From Bacillus pumilus (lineage in GTDB: Bacteria > Bacillota > Bacilli > Bacillales > Bacillaceae): DNA of 47,269 nucleotides. The position numbers and the translations under genes are program-made. The notes below the pieces were generated by a model. That model made no database searches, was not told where the DNA came from, and worked only from the letters and a program-made list of their open reading frames with translations. The stretch covers positions 1 to 47,269 of the forward strand of contig NZ_NKHG01000108.1 in assembly GCF_002744245.1 (NCBI RefSeq), given 5' to 3'. This document shows positions 8,234 through 17,534 of the stretch, piece after piece (the stretch's first letter is position 1; each line of letters begins with the position of its first letter).

Positions 8234-9628
8234 TTATTTTGCTTTCGGTGTCACCATTTCTTCTGGTTTCACAAACTGTTCAAACTGCTCTTCTGTTAGC
8301 AGCTCTAATTGAAGTGCTGCTTCTTTTAACGTTAATCCTTCTTTATGAGCAAGCTTGGCAATTTTCGCTGCATTTTCATATCCGATGTGCGGGTTAAGTG
8401 CCGTCACAAGCATCAATGAATTTTTCAGGTTTTTCTCGATTGTTTCTAGGTTCGGTTCAATTCCGATCGCACACTTGTCATGGAATGAGTTCATGCCGTC
8501 AGCGAGTAACTCAACTGATTGCAAGAAGTTATAGATGATGACCGGCTTAAATACGTTGAGCTCAAAGTTTCCTTGGCTTGCTGCAAAACCGATCGTTGCA
8601 TCATTCCCCATGATTTGCGCTGCAATCATCGTTAACGCTTCACTTTGGGTTGGGTTGACTTTCCCTGGCATAATAGAGCTTCCTGGCTCATTTTCAGGAA
8701 TGATCAATTCGCCAATTCCGCAGCGCGGACCACTTGCAAGCCATCTTACATCATTGGCAATTTTCATTAAATCAGCCGCAAGTGCTTTTAGGGCACCGTG
8801 TGCATACGTAATTTCATCATGGCTTGTCAGCGCATGGAATTTGTTTGGTGAAGAATTGAAGGTTTGACCTGTCAGCTGGCTGATCTCTTCAGCCACGTAT
8901 TTACCAAACTCGGGATGTGCGTTAATTCCTGTACCAACAGCGGTTCCGCCAATCGCAAGCTCTCTCATTTTTTCCGTTGATTCTAGAATCATTTCTTTTG
9001 AACGATCCAGCATGTAAACCCAGCCGCTAATCTCTTGGCCAACTGTAAGCGGTGTTGCATCTTGCAGATGCGTACGGCCGATTTTGACGATCTCTTGGTA
9101 CGCTTTTGCTTTCTCATCAAGTGTGGCTCTTAACTGGTCAATAGCAGGTACTAATTTTTTGTACACAGCTAAAACGGCTGCCACGTGCATAGCCGTTGGG
9201 AATGTATCGTTTGAGCTTTGACTACGGTTTACATCATCATTCGGATGAATGCTAAGCTCACTATTTTTATCTTTCAAGTAAGCAGTTGCTCTATTTGCAA
9301 CGACTTCGTTCATGTTCATGTTACTTTGTGTTCCACTACCTGTTTGCCATACAACAAGCGGGAAATGCTCGTCGTACTTTCCGCTGATAATATCATCACA
9401 TACAGCTGCAATGGCTTCTGCTTTTTCACTTTCAAGGTTACCAAGACGTTCGTTGGCAATGGCTGTGCTACGCTTCAGAATTGCAAACGCATTCACAACT
9501 TCCTTTGGCATTTTCTCAGAACCGATTTTGAAATTTTCTTTGCTTCGTTGTGTTTGTGCACCCCAGAACTTGTCCTTTGGCACCTTGATTTCGCCCATTG
9601 TATCTTTTTCGATTCTAAATTCCGTCAT
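8234..9628 (-). CDS. fumC: Class II fumarate hydratase FumC
   Basis: A 464-residue class II fumarase that interconverts fumarate and L-malate in the TCA cycle as a cytoplasmic homotetramer. The superfamily signature [11 protein letters not shown] is present, with the conserved [13 protein letters not shown] and [12 protein letters not shown] blocks. The frame opens at 9643, but the ATG at 9628 lies 8 nt from GGAGG and gives the family start ([12 protein letters not shown]). It matches B. subtilis citG in sequence and position, between yuxN and gerA. Confidence 0.96.
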   Translation of the reverse strand: MTEFRIEKDTMGEIKVPKDKFWGAQTQRSKENFKIGSEKMPKEVVNAFAILKRSTAIANERLGNLESEKAEAIAAVCDDIISGKYDEHFPLVVWQTGSGTQSNMNMNEVVANRATAYLKDKNSELSIHPNDDVNRSQSSNDTFPTAMHVAAVLAVYKKLVPAIDQLRATLDEKAKAYQEIVKIGRTHLQDATPLTVGQEISGWVYMLDRSKEMILESTEKMRELAIGGTAVGTGINAHPEFGKYVAEEISQLTGQTFNSSPNKFHALTSHDEITYAHGALKALAADLMKIANDVRWLASGPRCGIGELIIPENEPGSSIMPGKVNPTQSEALTMIAAQIMGNDATIGFAASQGNFELNVFKPVIIYNFLQSVELLADGMNSFHDKCAIGIEPNLETIEKNLKNSLMLVTALNPHIGYENAAKIAKLAHKEGLTLKEAALQLELLTEEQFEQFVKPEEMVTPKAK

Positions 9629-9717
9629 TATGTATCCCTCCATAGCTTCTCATCACTCAACTCTATTCTATACAAAAAACGAAAATCCTTTAAGCGTTTT
9701 CAATTAAAATTTTATCT

Positions 9718-9885
9718 TTATTTTAATTTTAGTTCAATATAAACACGAACATCTTTCGAATATTTGTATTTTGGGTTCGTTTTCCCATAATCCTTTGACG
9801 TATACGTCACCTCATAATGCTTGTCAAACGACTGTAGAATACGGTCAATCTCCTCTTTTGTTCCTGCTAAACGAATTTGTGCCAT
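9718..9885 (-). CDS. yvzF: Small DUF3970-like protein
   Basis: A 55-residue frame (MAQIRLAGTKEEIDRIL ... VRVYIELKLK) with an excellent GGAGGAAACAAG before ATG. The pattern of short beta strand, helix and a strand with RVYIEL resembles the DUF3970 proteins such as YvzF of B. subtilis, which have no known function. It lies between fumC and divergent gerAA. The gene name rests on recalled similarity only. Confidence 0.6.
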   Translation of the reverse strand: MAQIRLAGTKEEIDRILQSFDKHYEVTYTSKDYGKTNPKYKYSKDVRVYIELKLK

Positions 9886-9939
9886 CTTGTTTCCTCCAAA
9901 ACCCTCATTCTTTCTTTTACCACAAAATAATGTAACACA

Positions 9940-9969
9940 GAATATTGTTTTTTCAAGCAGGTAATGCTA
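9940..9969 (+). promoter_or_regulatory. Candidate sigma-G promoter of gerA
   Basis: GAATA (9940-9944) and AATGCTA (9963-9969), 18 bp apart, resemble forespore sigma-G elements. The gerA operon of B. subtilis is expressed from a sigma-G promoter in the forespore, so this is the likely place, but the -10 match is imperfect. Confidence 0.4.
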
Positions 9970-9997
9970 AGAAAAAGATGTTAGGCGGGTGATCCTT

Positions 9998-11422
9998 TTG
10001 AATCAGACTCCACTGAAAGAACACTTATACGATAATCTCTCTGTCATTCTCCCGCAGTTAAAGGAAATGGACGATTTGATCCATGAGAAAAAAACGTTAC
10101 CTCACGGACAAGTTGTTTACTATTTATACATTAAAGAAATGAACGATACCATGCAGATTCAAACCTTCTTAAAGCTGCTGCTGCAAGATCATACCTCTCT
10201 TACGAAAGAGAAGCTAGAATCCAATTTATCCATGATGACAACCCGTTCGGTGAAGACCTCTGAGGAATTGGTCAATGCCATTTTTCAAGGGCATTGTGTG
10301 GTGTTAATCAATGGATTTCAGCACGCTTATATTTTAGAAACGAACGGAACAAAGAAACGTAGTTTAGGCGATTCTACATCTGAAACAGTGGTGAGAGGGC
10401 CAAAAATTGGCTTTATTGAAGATTTAGACACGAACTTAGCTCTCGTAAGACAGCGCTTGAAAAACCCTGATCTCAAAACAGTCGACATGAAAATCGGGCA
10501 AAAGAAATACACCCAAGTGACCATCATGTACATTGACGGTACTGTTGAAACTTCTGTTTTAAAAGAGGTAAAAAAACGGCTCAAACAAGTCACCATTGAT
10601 GATATACAAGACTCTGGCGTCCTTGAGGAACTCATTGAAGACAATGTGTATTCTCCTTTTCCGCAAATCCAAAACACAGAACGGCCAGATAAAGTTGCAT
10701 CTGCTTTAAACAATGGGCGAGTCGCCATTTTTGTCGATCATTCACCTTTTGTTTTAATTGTGCCTGCTTCCCTCGCTACGATCATGCAATCACCTGATGA
10801 TTATTATGAAAGATGGATCGCTGCCTCTCTCATTCGTTTGCTGCGTTTTACTTCCATCTTTCTTACGTTATTTTTATCAGCCATTTATATTGCTCTTGTG
10901 TCCTTCCATCAAGGTCTTTTGCCCACAGCGTTAGCCATTTCCATCTCAAGCACAAGGGAGAATGTCCCCTTTCCCCCTATTCTGGAGGCACTCATCATGG
11001 AGTTGACCATTGAGCTGTTACGGGAAGCTGGGTTAAGGCTGCCAAATCCGCTTGGTCAAACGATCGGACTTGTTGGAGGGGTTGTGATTGGACAGGCTGC
11101 GGTACAAGCTCATATTGTCAGCTCAATCATGGTAATTATCGTCAGTGTCATCGCACTTGCATCCTTTACCGTTCCTCAATATGGGATGGGTATGTCATTT
11201 CGCGTACTCCGCTTTGTGTCCATGTTTACTGCGGCTGCATTCGGTTTATACGGACTTGTGCTGTTCATGCTCGCACTACTGACACATTTGACTAGACAAA
11301 AAAGTTTTGGCACTCCATACTTCTCGCCAGATTTTGTGTTCAGCTATACAAACGAAGATAATTCCATCATTCGATTGCCTTTGAAAAACCAGAAGAAAGG
11401 AGAACGACATGGTCAATCATAA
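9998..11422 (+). CDS. gerAA: Spore germinant receptor subunit A, GerAA
   Basis: A 474-residue GerA-family A subunit, an inner-membrane part of the L-alanine germinant receptor. The soluble N-terminal domain (to about residue 240) carries the conserved PFPQIQNTERPD segment. Membrane helices follow, with the highly conserved PFPPILEALIMELTIELLRE and LPNPLGQTIGLVGG blocks. The frame opens with GTG at 9989, but TTG at 9998 sits 6 nt after GGTGA and gives an MNQT start. It overlaps gerAB by 14 bp, as expected of a gerA operon. L-alanine as ligand is inferred from the position after fumC. Confidence 0.94.
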   Translation: MNQTPLKEHLYDNLSVILPQLKEMDDLIHEKKTLPHGQVVYYLYIKEMNDTMQIQTFLKLLLQDHTSLTKEKLESNLSMMTTRSVKTSEELVNAIFQGHCVVLINGFQHAYILETNGTKKRSLGDSTSETVVRGPKIGFIEDLDTNLALVRQRLKNPDLKTVDMKIGQKKYTQVTIMYIDGTVETSVLKEVKKRLKQVTIDDIQDSGVLEELIEDNVYSPFPQIQNTERPDKVASALNNGRVAIFVDHSPFVLIVPASLATIMQSPDDYYERWIAASLIRLLRFTSIFLTLFLSAIYIALVSFHQGLLPTALAISISSTRENVPFPPILEALIMELTIELLREAGLRLPNPLGQTIGLVGGVVIGQAAVQAHIVSSIMVIIVSVIALASFTVPQYGMGMSFRVLRFVSMFTAAAFGLYGLVLFMLALLTHLTRQKSFGTPYFSPDFVFSYTNEDNSIIRLPLKNQKKGERHGQS

Positions 11423-12503
11423 AGAGTCGATCACAAGCTATCAGGCAAGTGCCATTATTACGAATACCACTCTAGGCGCAAGTATGATGATTCTGCCAAG
11501 ATCAATGGCTCAGGCTGCGCATACACCTGACGGCTGGATTGCACTCTTATTGATGAGTGCCATTTACATTGTGTTTATTTTTGCGAATGTGCTCATGATG
11601 AAAAAGGTTCCCTTCTCCTCTTATTATGACTATACAAACGAAGGGCTTGGGAAATGGATTGGCGCTCTTGCCAACCTTTTGATCATTATTTATTTTCTTG
11701 GCGTCGCCAGCTATGAAGTAAGGGCCATGGCGGAAATGGTGAAGTTCTTCCTGCTTCAAAACACACCTGTAGCTGTAACAATGCTCAGCTTTATTTTGGT
11801 CGGTTTTTATCTTGTGGTTGGTGGGATTGGTGATTTTGCCAGGCTATGTCCTTTTATTCTCATTGTTACACTCATCATCTTATTTATTGCCTACGGACTC
11901 AGTGTACAAGAATTTAAGTTAGATAACCTCAGGCCAGTTTTAGGAGAAGGCTTCTCTCCTGTTTTCAATTCCTTTAATGCTTCGGCCATTTCGTTTGTCG
12001 GCATTGAAATGATGCTATTTATGCCTGCCTATATGAATACTCAAAAACACACCTTTGCTTATGGAACAGTCGGCTTTTTGATTCCTGCGATCATTTATAT
12101 TTTCACCTATATTCTTGTAGTTGGTGCACTGACTGTAAAAGAAACGGCTACATTAACTTGGCCGACCATTGCATTATTTCAATCATTTGATATTCAGGGA
12201 ATCTTTATTGAACGAATTGAATCCTTTCTGCTGATCGTATGGCTTGTTCAGCTTTATACGAGCTTTGTAGGGTATACGTTTTTTGCTGCAATTGGAGTAT
12301 CCAAGCTGACGAAGTTTCCTAAAAAAGTCGTGCTCGCCTTGATGGGGATTGTGATCTACTTTGCCGCCATTTACCCAAAGGATGTTGATACAGTTCGAGA
12401 TTATTTAACCTATGTGAACAACCTATTTTTCCTTTTATTCGGCATACTCCCGTTTCTCTTATTCATCATTGTGTTTTTCAAAAGGAGGCGGAAAGCAACA
12501 TGA
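11409..12503 (+). CDS. gerAB: Spore germinant receptor subunit B, GerAB
   Basis: A 364-residue polytopic membrane protein with about ten helices, the GerAB/APC-transporter-like subunit that binds the germinant within the receptor. The start YQASAIITNTTLGASMMILPR is typical of the spore-germination permease family. AAAGGAG within gerAA precedes its ATG. It overlaps gerAA by 14 bp and gerAC by 4 bp, so the three subunits are co-translated. Confidence 0.94.
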   Translation: MVNHKESITSYQASAIITNTTLGASMMILPRSMAQAAHTPDGWIALLLMSAIYIVFIFANVLMMKKVPFSSYYDYTNEGLGKWIGALANLLIIIYFLGVASYEVRAMAEMVKFFLLQNTPVAVTMLSFILVGFYLVVGGIGDFARLCPFILIVTLIILFIAYGLSVQEFKLDNLRPVLGEGFSPVFNSFNASAISFVGIEMMLFMPAYMNTQKHTFAYGTVGFLIPAIIYIFTYILVVGALTVKETATLTWPTIALFQSFDIQGIFIERIESFLLIVWLVQLYTSFVGYTFFAAIGVSKLTKFPKKVVLALMGIVIYFAAIYPKDVDTVRDYLTYVNNLFFLLFGILPFLLFIIVFFKRRRKAT

Positions 12504-13621
12504 AAAAGAAAGCGACTCTTGCTTTCCTGACGCTCATTCTATTAAGTGGATGCTGGGATAGTACAAATATTGAGGAGCTCAACATGGCAATTGGATTTGC
12601 TGTAGATAAAGGAGATCACGGAGATAAACTAAAGCTGTCTATGCAAGTTCTCGTTCCTCAAAAAATTGATCAAGAAACGAGCGTAAAAGACCCCACGAAA
12701 ATCATTGAAACAAGCGGTGATTCCGTGCACCAAATTTTTCGCACAACAGCCCTAAAAACTCACCGCATTTTCGCTCCGCAGCTAAGAGTTTATTTATTTT
12801 CTCAGGAGCTCATCAATGAGAATGATTTCGATTTGGTCATTAATCAATTCATTCGAGATAATGAAACACGAAGAGGAAGTCTTGTCTTTATGACATCTGA
12901 GAAGCCTGGGGACATGCTAAAAATCAATGACAACGGGCAGCCAGCTTCATCCACTTTATACGACATTTCGGGAAATACAAAAACGACCATTCTCATGTTT
13001 AAGCCCGTCTCATTAGGAGACATTTCTTCTGCCATGCAAAACAACGTATCCTTTGCCCTTCCGAAAGTCAGTGTCGATCAAGGCAAATTAATGTTGAAAG
13101 GTGCCTCTATTATTAAAAACAAACGATTTCACACCAGCATCTCTCCGTTAGCGGTGCAGTCATACAACCTATTAACTGGGGATGGAAAGGGCGGAGTAAT
13201 TGAATTTCAATATGATCAAAGCACCTATTCTTTTGAGATTTTTAAACTTAAACACAACATTGAGACCCATAGATCAGCCAGTGGCAAATATCGATTTGAT
13301 GTGTCTGTCCAGCTCGATGGGAGGTTATCTGAGGACTGGAATGTGCGTGAAAACTCATTTAATGAGAAGTATCTCCAAGAGATTGAGGGAGTTCTAAAGC
13401 ATCGGTTAGAAAAGAACGTGAAAGATTTCATTGAGGAATTACAGCACGAGATCAAAGCAGATATTTGTGGATTTTATCAAAAAGCGAAGATCGCGTATCC
13501 AAAAGATTTTGGAAAAGAAGAAAAGAATTGGGATGAGATTTTTAGTGAATCGGACATTCACTACAAGACAAATGTGAAAATCCGTGACTTCGGGACTAAG
13601 GGCGCAACACAATCCTTATAG
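12500..13621 (+). CDS. gerAC: Spore germinant receptor lipoprotein GerAC
   Basis: A 373-residue GerAC-type lipoprotein, the third subunit of the receptor, facing the outside of the inner spore membrane. The signal peptide ends in the lipobox LSGC (Cys18), followed by the family motif WD...NIEELN. The rest matches the length and character of the GerAC domain. The ATG overlaps the gerAB stop by 4 bp, with AAAGGAGGCGG upstream. Confidence 0.93.
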   Translation: MKKKATLAFLTLILLSGCWDSTNIEELNMAIGFAVDKGDHGDKLKLSMQVLVPQKIDQETSVKDPTKIIETSGDSVHQIFRTTALKTHRIFAPQLRVYLFSQELINENDFDLVINQFIRDNETRRGSLVFMTSEKPGDMLKINDNGQPASSTLYDISGNTKTTILMFKPVSLGDISSAMQNNVSFALPKVSVDQGKLMLKGASIIKNKRFHTSISPLAVQSYNLLTGDGKGGVIEFQYDQSTYSFEIFKLKHNIETHRSASGKYRFDVSVQLDGRLSEDWNVRENSFNEKYLQEIEGVLKHRLEKNVKDFIEELQHEIKADICGFYQKAKIAYPKDFGKEEKNWDEIFSESDIHYKTNVKIRDFGTKGATQSL

Positions 13622-13658
13622 AGTATGTTAAAATGGTAAGAAAAAAAGGGTGTCAATC

Positions 13659-14027
13659 ATGAAACGAGCTTTACTTTCGGCCGGCATTCTATTTTTGATT
13701 TTAGGAATACTTCTCTTAATCATTGTATTCATGCAATCAAAAGAAGATTTCTTCATTGAAGCCGACAGCTTTACGAGCACATTTTTGATCGTGATTTATT
13801 ATGGACAAACCTCTGCGCTCCTTCTTATTGGAGGCGGTTTATTCGTTGGGCTTTCACAGATCATTGATTTGCAGGAAAAAAAAGCGGCAGTGGCAAAGGA
13901 GAGCGTAAAGCTATTATCCGAGATGAAGAAAACCCTGGAAGACAAATCGGCCGAGGAGCAGGAGGCTTTTCCAGTTCCTGAGCTCCATCAACTATCCGAA
14001 CGTCCGATCACAGGACAGAAGGACTAA
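13659..14027 (+). CDS. Small two-helix membrane protein of unknown function
   Basis: A 122-residue protein with two hydrophobic helices (about 4-26 and 42-66) and a charged cytoplasmic tail predicted to be helical, rich in Lys and Glu. The frame can open with GTG at 13650, but the ATG at 13659 has AAAAGGG at proper spacing. It lies 37 bp after gerAC on the same strand and ends at a good terminator, so it may be co-transcribed with gerA. The family was not recognised. Confidence 0.65.
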   Translation: MKRALLSAGILFLILGILLLIIVFMQSKEDFFIEADSFTSTFLIVIYYGQTSALLLIGGGLFVGLSQIIDLQEKKAAVAKESVKLLSEMKKTLEDKSAEEQEAFPVPELHQLSERPITGQKD

Positions 14028-14044
14028 TTTCCAGCATGTTCTAG

Positions 14045-14071
14045 CAGCTTTCATTTGAAAGCTGTTTTTTT
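14045..14071 (+). terminator. Terminator after the small membrane gene
   Basis: CAGCTTTC and GAAAGCTG form a perfect eight-pair stem with a 4-nt loop, followed by seven T. It overlaps the stop of convergent liaR. Confidence 0.88.
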
Positions 14072-14705
14072 ATTGTATCAGCTTATGGCGATGTGCATAC
14101 ACAGCCGCTTGTGTTCGATCTTCTACATCAAGCTTTGAAAGAATGTTGGTAATATGCGTCTTCACCGTTTTAATTGTAATAAATAATTCCTCGGCAATGA
14201 CCTTATTCGATTTCCCATCTGCAATCAGCTTCAATATTTCCATTTCTCTTGCTGTTAACGAATCGTGCAGGATTGACCCATTTGATGAATGACGGAGTTT
14301 GTTCATGACCTTTCCGGCCACTTTTGATTCAAGCCTTGGTTCTCCAATACTGGCAGACCTAATGGCATCAGCAATTTCTCCTGCCTTCGATGTTTTTAAT
14401 AAGTAGCTTAAAGCACCAGCCTCAATTACCGGATAGACTTTATCATCATCAATAAAGCTTGTCAGAACGATAATTTTGGCATTTTCGATTTCCTGACAAA
14501 TTCTTTTCGTTGCTTCGATGCCATCCATTCCTTCCATGACAAGATCCATTAAAATCACGTCTGGCTTTAATTCAACCGCTAGCTCTACTCCTTTTTGTCC
14601 ATCTGACGCTTCACAGATGACTTCAATATCAGCCTGTGCCTCTAAAAAGGCCGCAAGCCCCATTCTCACCATTTCATGATCGTCAATTAAAAGCACTCGA
14701 ATCAT
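14070..14705 (-). CDS. liaR: Cell-envelope stress response regulator LiaR
   Basis: A 211-residue NarL/LuxR-type response regulator, with a receiver domain (Asp54 in ILMDLVMEGMDG) and a C-terminal LuxR helix-turn-helix (LTAREMEILKLIADGKSNKVIAEELF). It activates liaIH in response to lipid II-cycle inhibitors such as bacitracin. It overlaps liaS by ATGA and is the last gene of the lia locus. The protein itself appears intact, but its cognate kinase gene looks broken. Confidence 0.93.
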   Translation of the reverse strand: MIRVLLIDDHEMVRMGLAAFLEAQADIEVICEASDGQKGVELAVELKPDVILMDLVMEGMDGIEATKRICQEIENAKIIVLTSFIDDDKVYPVIEAGALSYLLKTSKAGEIADAIRSASIGEPRLESKVAGKVMNKLRHSSNGSILHDSLTAREMEILKLIADGKSNKVIAEELFITIKTVKTHITNILSKLDVEDRTQAAVYAHRHKLIQ

Positions 14706-15765
14706 CGAACGTTCTCTCCTTTTCCTTCATCAAAAATGGGAACCTTCACATCAATTTGTGTTCCTTTTCCCTCAAAAGACATAATCTCTGCGACACCGCC
14801 CACTTCACTTGTTCTTTCTCGAATCGATTCAAGTCCATAGGAGGCCGTCTTTACATGATCGGTTTGAAAACCAATACCATTGTCGATAATCTTCAGCTGA
14901 ACTTGACGATTTCTAATGAGCAGACGCACAGTCACCTTTGTCGCCTTTGCATGCCTAAACACATTTGAAAGGGCTTCTTGAACAATTCGGAACAAATGGT
15001 CCTCCACCCCTTTAGATAGCGGGACATCATCTTCTATCTCCCAATCAATATCAATTGGCTGCTTTGCCTGGAATTCATTGAGCAGCTCGATCAAGCCTTT
15101 TTTCAAGTCTTTTCCTTCTAGCGTGATCGGCCTTAGATGCAGAAGAAGTGCACGCATCTCATTTTGTGCATCGCCAGACATTCGTTCGACAAGACGCATT
15201 TGCTTTAAAATTTTTTCATCTTTTTCCTTCATTCCTTCAAGAATAGCAGAGGTCATCATGGAAATCGCAAATAACTGCTGGCTGACCGCATCATGCAGTT
15301 CACGTGCTAGACGCTGACGCTCTTCTGAGACAACTGATTTCTTCATTTGAACCTGCCATTCAGCCCGTTCATTTGAGAGCTTTTGTAAGGAGGCTACTTG
15401 CCCTTCCACCCGTTTCGCCATCTCATTTAATTGATCGGCTGCCAAACCAATTTCATCGTCACCTAAAGACGCAGTCTGTACGCAAAATTCCCATTTTCAA
15501 ACTTTAATATCGACTCCACAAGCTGATCTAGCCGCTTCTTATGCTGATAGCCAAACATATGACCTGCCGAAACGCCAATGACAAGACTAATGATGAGTAA
15601 AATACAAAAAAATGGGATGCCGAACCAGCGGGAAGAGAGCAGAATCATCGGGTCAAGATGATAATAAAAAAACATCGGCAGCGTCGTCATGATGACAACA
15701 CCGAGCGAGATACCTACTGCAAGACGAACAGATTGCCACTGGATGCCTAAATGCAGTTTCCTCAT
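14702..15765 (-). pseudogene. liaS: Sensor kinase LiaS, interrupted by a one-base deletion
   Basis: Two frames together give a full-length intramembrane-sensing kinase of about 350 residues. The first (15765 to 15463) encodes two membrane helices and the HAMP start, ending in GNFAYRLRL-stop. The second continues as GDDEIGLAADQLNEMAKR with the dimerisation histidine in RLARELHD and an ATPase domain ending VKVPIF. The junction reads CTG CG TCT TTA GGT on the coding strand; adding one C (CTG CCG TCT) restores RLPSLGDDEIGL, the family sequence. So one base is missing near 15470-15472. It may be a true null mutation or an assembly error. The start overlaps liaF by ATGA, so the surrounding operon is otherwise normal. 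Confidence 0.85.
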
Positions 15766-16523
15766 AAATACCTCACATCCACATCACCAATCAGTAGAGA
15801 GATGGAAATTTTCACTTTTCGTTTGCTGTCATCGTAATCATTGGTCATCACATACACTTTACTGCCGAAACCGCTTCTTTTTTCATCAATGATTTTCATA
15901 TCACCAATTGCGGCGGAAGCACTCACACACACTTCAATATCCTGCGGTACGTAAATATCCACATCTCCAATGAGTCCGCTGATGACGATGGTGCTTTCTT
16001 CTTCTGCAATGATGGCTTTTGATAAATCGATTTTGACGTCACCAATAAAGCCTGAAATCGTCAAATCACTTAATTGAAAAGGCTTTTTCATCAGTCTGAC
16101 TTCACCAATAAAAAAGTCATGCTCTTTGCGCGGCTTTATTTGTCTCTTTGATTTCTTTTGGTCACTCTTTTTTTCAAGATCGACTTTCAGGGAAGGTTTT
16201 TCTTCCTCTTTTTCCTCTTTGTCGACATCAAAAACTGGTTTGTTCTTCAATAAACGGTAACCTGCATAGATCAAAAAGGCAGCAAATAAATACCCTGTTA
16301 AACTAAATGTGATGTTTAGTAGAAACTTTAAGAAAAGAAAGCCGGCAAAAATATAGGAAACTGAACCGAGCCAACGTTTGGAGCGTGAGTGCAGCCAATA
16401 GCCAGCTAGAGCAAAAAACACTGGCCAAAACAGATCTGCTCCGATCCCAATAATTTTGAGAAATAGATTGATACCAAAAATCACAACAATGATGCCTAAA
16501 ATTTGATTTCTTGAAAAACGCAG
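15762..16523 (-). CDS. liaF: LiaF, membrane inhibitor of LiaRS signalling
   Basis: LiaF holds the LiaS kinase inactive in unstressed cells. Four short hydrophobic helices in the N-terminal 100 residues are followed by a charged linker (KEEKEEEKPSLK) and a C-terminal beta-rich domain with repeats such as ISGLIGDVDIYVP. The longest ATG/GTG/TTG frame begins at a GTG (16484) inside the first helix with no ribosome site. An in-frame CTG at 16523 lies 8 nt after AAAGGAGG and restores an N-terminus (RFSRNQILGIIVVIFGINLF) like that of the family. I therefore annotate 253 residues with a CTG start. It overlaps liaS by 4 bp. Confidence 0.82.
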   Translation of the reverse strand: MRFSRNQILGIIVVIFGINLFLKIIGIGADLFWPVFFALAGYWLHSRSKRWLGSVSYIFAGFLFLKFLLNITFSLTGYLFAAFLIYAGYRLLKNKPVFDVDKEEKEEEKPSLKVDLEKKSDQKKSKRQIKPRKEHDFFIGEVRLMKKPFQLSDLTISGFIGDVKIDLSKAIIAEEESTIVISGLIGDVDIYVPQDIEVCVSASAAIGDMKIIDEKRSGFGSKVYVMTNDYDDSKRKVKISISLLIGDVDVRYL

Positions 16524-16553
16524 TTGACTCGCCTCCTTCCTTTCTTACGTTTA

Positions 16554-17423
16554 TTACTGTAGTTTTAGGTTTCCACTTGTCATCTCAATATCGACTAAGT
16601 GTGTCCCTTTTCCTCGTATGCCCGTAAAGCCTCGACCCTCACTATCCACTTGATCAAAGTTGTACGAATGATTGATACTTCCACTTGTTTTTTTTCCTTG
16701 AACTTTAAAGTCTCCGTCATCTGGCAAATTAAATTTCGCACTGCCTGATGTCATATGAAAAAAGACAGGCGACTCAATTGTATCGAAACTGGCAGTCAAT
16801 CTACCACTTGTCATGCCCAATTGCAGCTGTCCTTTTACATCTTTAATATCGGCACGACCCGATGTTGCACCAATGTCACTATCCTCTGCGTCGATATGAG
16901 ACACTGCGAGTCTGCCGGATGTAGCTTTGATTTCCACACGCTTTGCTGAGAAATTCTCAGCTGTCAGGCGTCCGCTCGTTGATTTGAGCGTCACATCTTG
17001 AAGAGACAGCTTCCCTTTACCATCTATCTCACTTACACCACTTCCACCCGTAATCTTCACATTTTTATGATAATCTGTTGGAATTTTAATTAAGAGTTCT
17101 CCTTTTTCAAATTGAGAGAAAAACAAGAACCCTTTATTTTCAGCTCGTATCTTGAATGTATCGCCTGTTTGCTCCGCATACATCTTTCCATTTCCATTGA
17201 CAACAGATACGGTAATATCGGAACGATTTTCAGGCTCCACCTTTACGCGAAATCGAGAAAGAGAGACATCCAATTGATCAATCTCTTCTTTTTTCGCTGA
17301 GGCGGTTGTCACCGCTTTGTCACGGGAGAAGCTCAAGTGAAAGAGATCTTTATTTTTGAAAAGCATTCCAATCATCAAAAAAACACCAACAAGTATACAA
17401 ATTAGGCCGATTAACCTTTTCAT
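16554..17423 (-). CDS. liaG: LiaG, membrane-anchored DUF4097 protein
   Basis: A 289-residue protein with one N-terminal membrane anchor (about 4-24) and an extracytoplasmic adhesin-like beta-repeat region. Recurring TSGRLTA / MTSGSAKF units are typical of the DUF4097 beta-helix family. It matches LiaG, part of the lia operon with no established role. It is separated from liaH by a 110-bp gap with a hairpin, so most liaIH transcription probably stops before it. Confidence 0.88.
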   Translation of the reverse strand: MKRLIGLICILVGVFLMIGMLFKNKDLFHLSFSRDKAVTTASAKKEEIDQLDVSLSRFRVKVEPENRSDITVSVVNGNGKMYAEQTGDTFKIRAENKGFLFFSQFEKGELLIKIPTDYHKNVKITGGSGVSEIDGKGKLSLQDVTLKSTSGRLTAENFSAKRVEIKATSGRLAVSHIDAEDSDIGATSGRADIKDVKGQLQLGMTSGRLTASFDTIESPVFFHMTSGSAKFNLPDDGDFKVQGKKTSGSINHSYNFDQVDSEGRGFTGIRGKGTHLVDIEMTSGNLKLQ

Positions 17424-17493
17424 TTATACCATCCCTTTATCCTTTGACCTTTTTATTATAAGGAAAAGCGAAACAGAAAGAAATCAAATATCG

Positions 17494-17523
17494 GAAGAAA
17501 TAACCTGCTTTTCTTCCGATTTG
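17494..17523 (-). terminator. Hairpin after liaH
   Basis: TCGGAAGAA and TTCTTCCGA form a nine-pair stem with a 12-nt loop on the minus strand, followed by a loosely T-rich tract. A weak terminator here would make liaIH much more abundant than liaGFSR, as described for B. subtilis. Confidence 0.6.
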
Positions 17524-17534
17524 ACACATTTTCC

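Noticed and set aside
9218-9742. A 174-codon plus-strand frame over the start of fumC
   Set aside because: It runs antisense to fumC, is Phe/Cys-rich and low in charge, and has no ribosome site; the fumC frame is certain.
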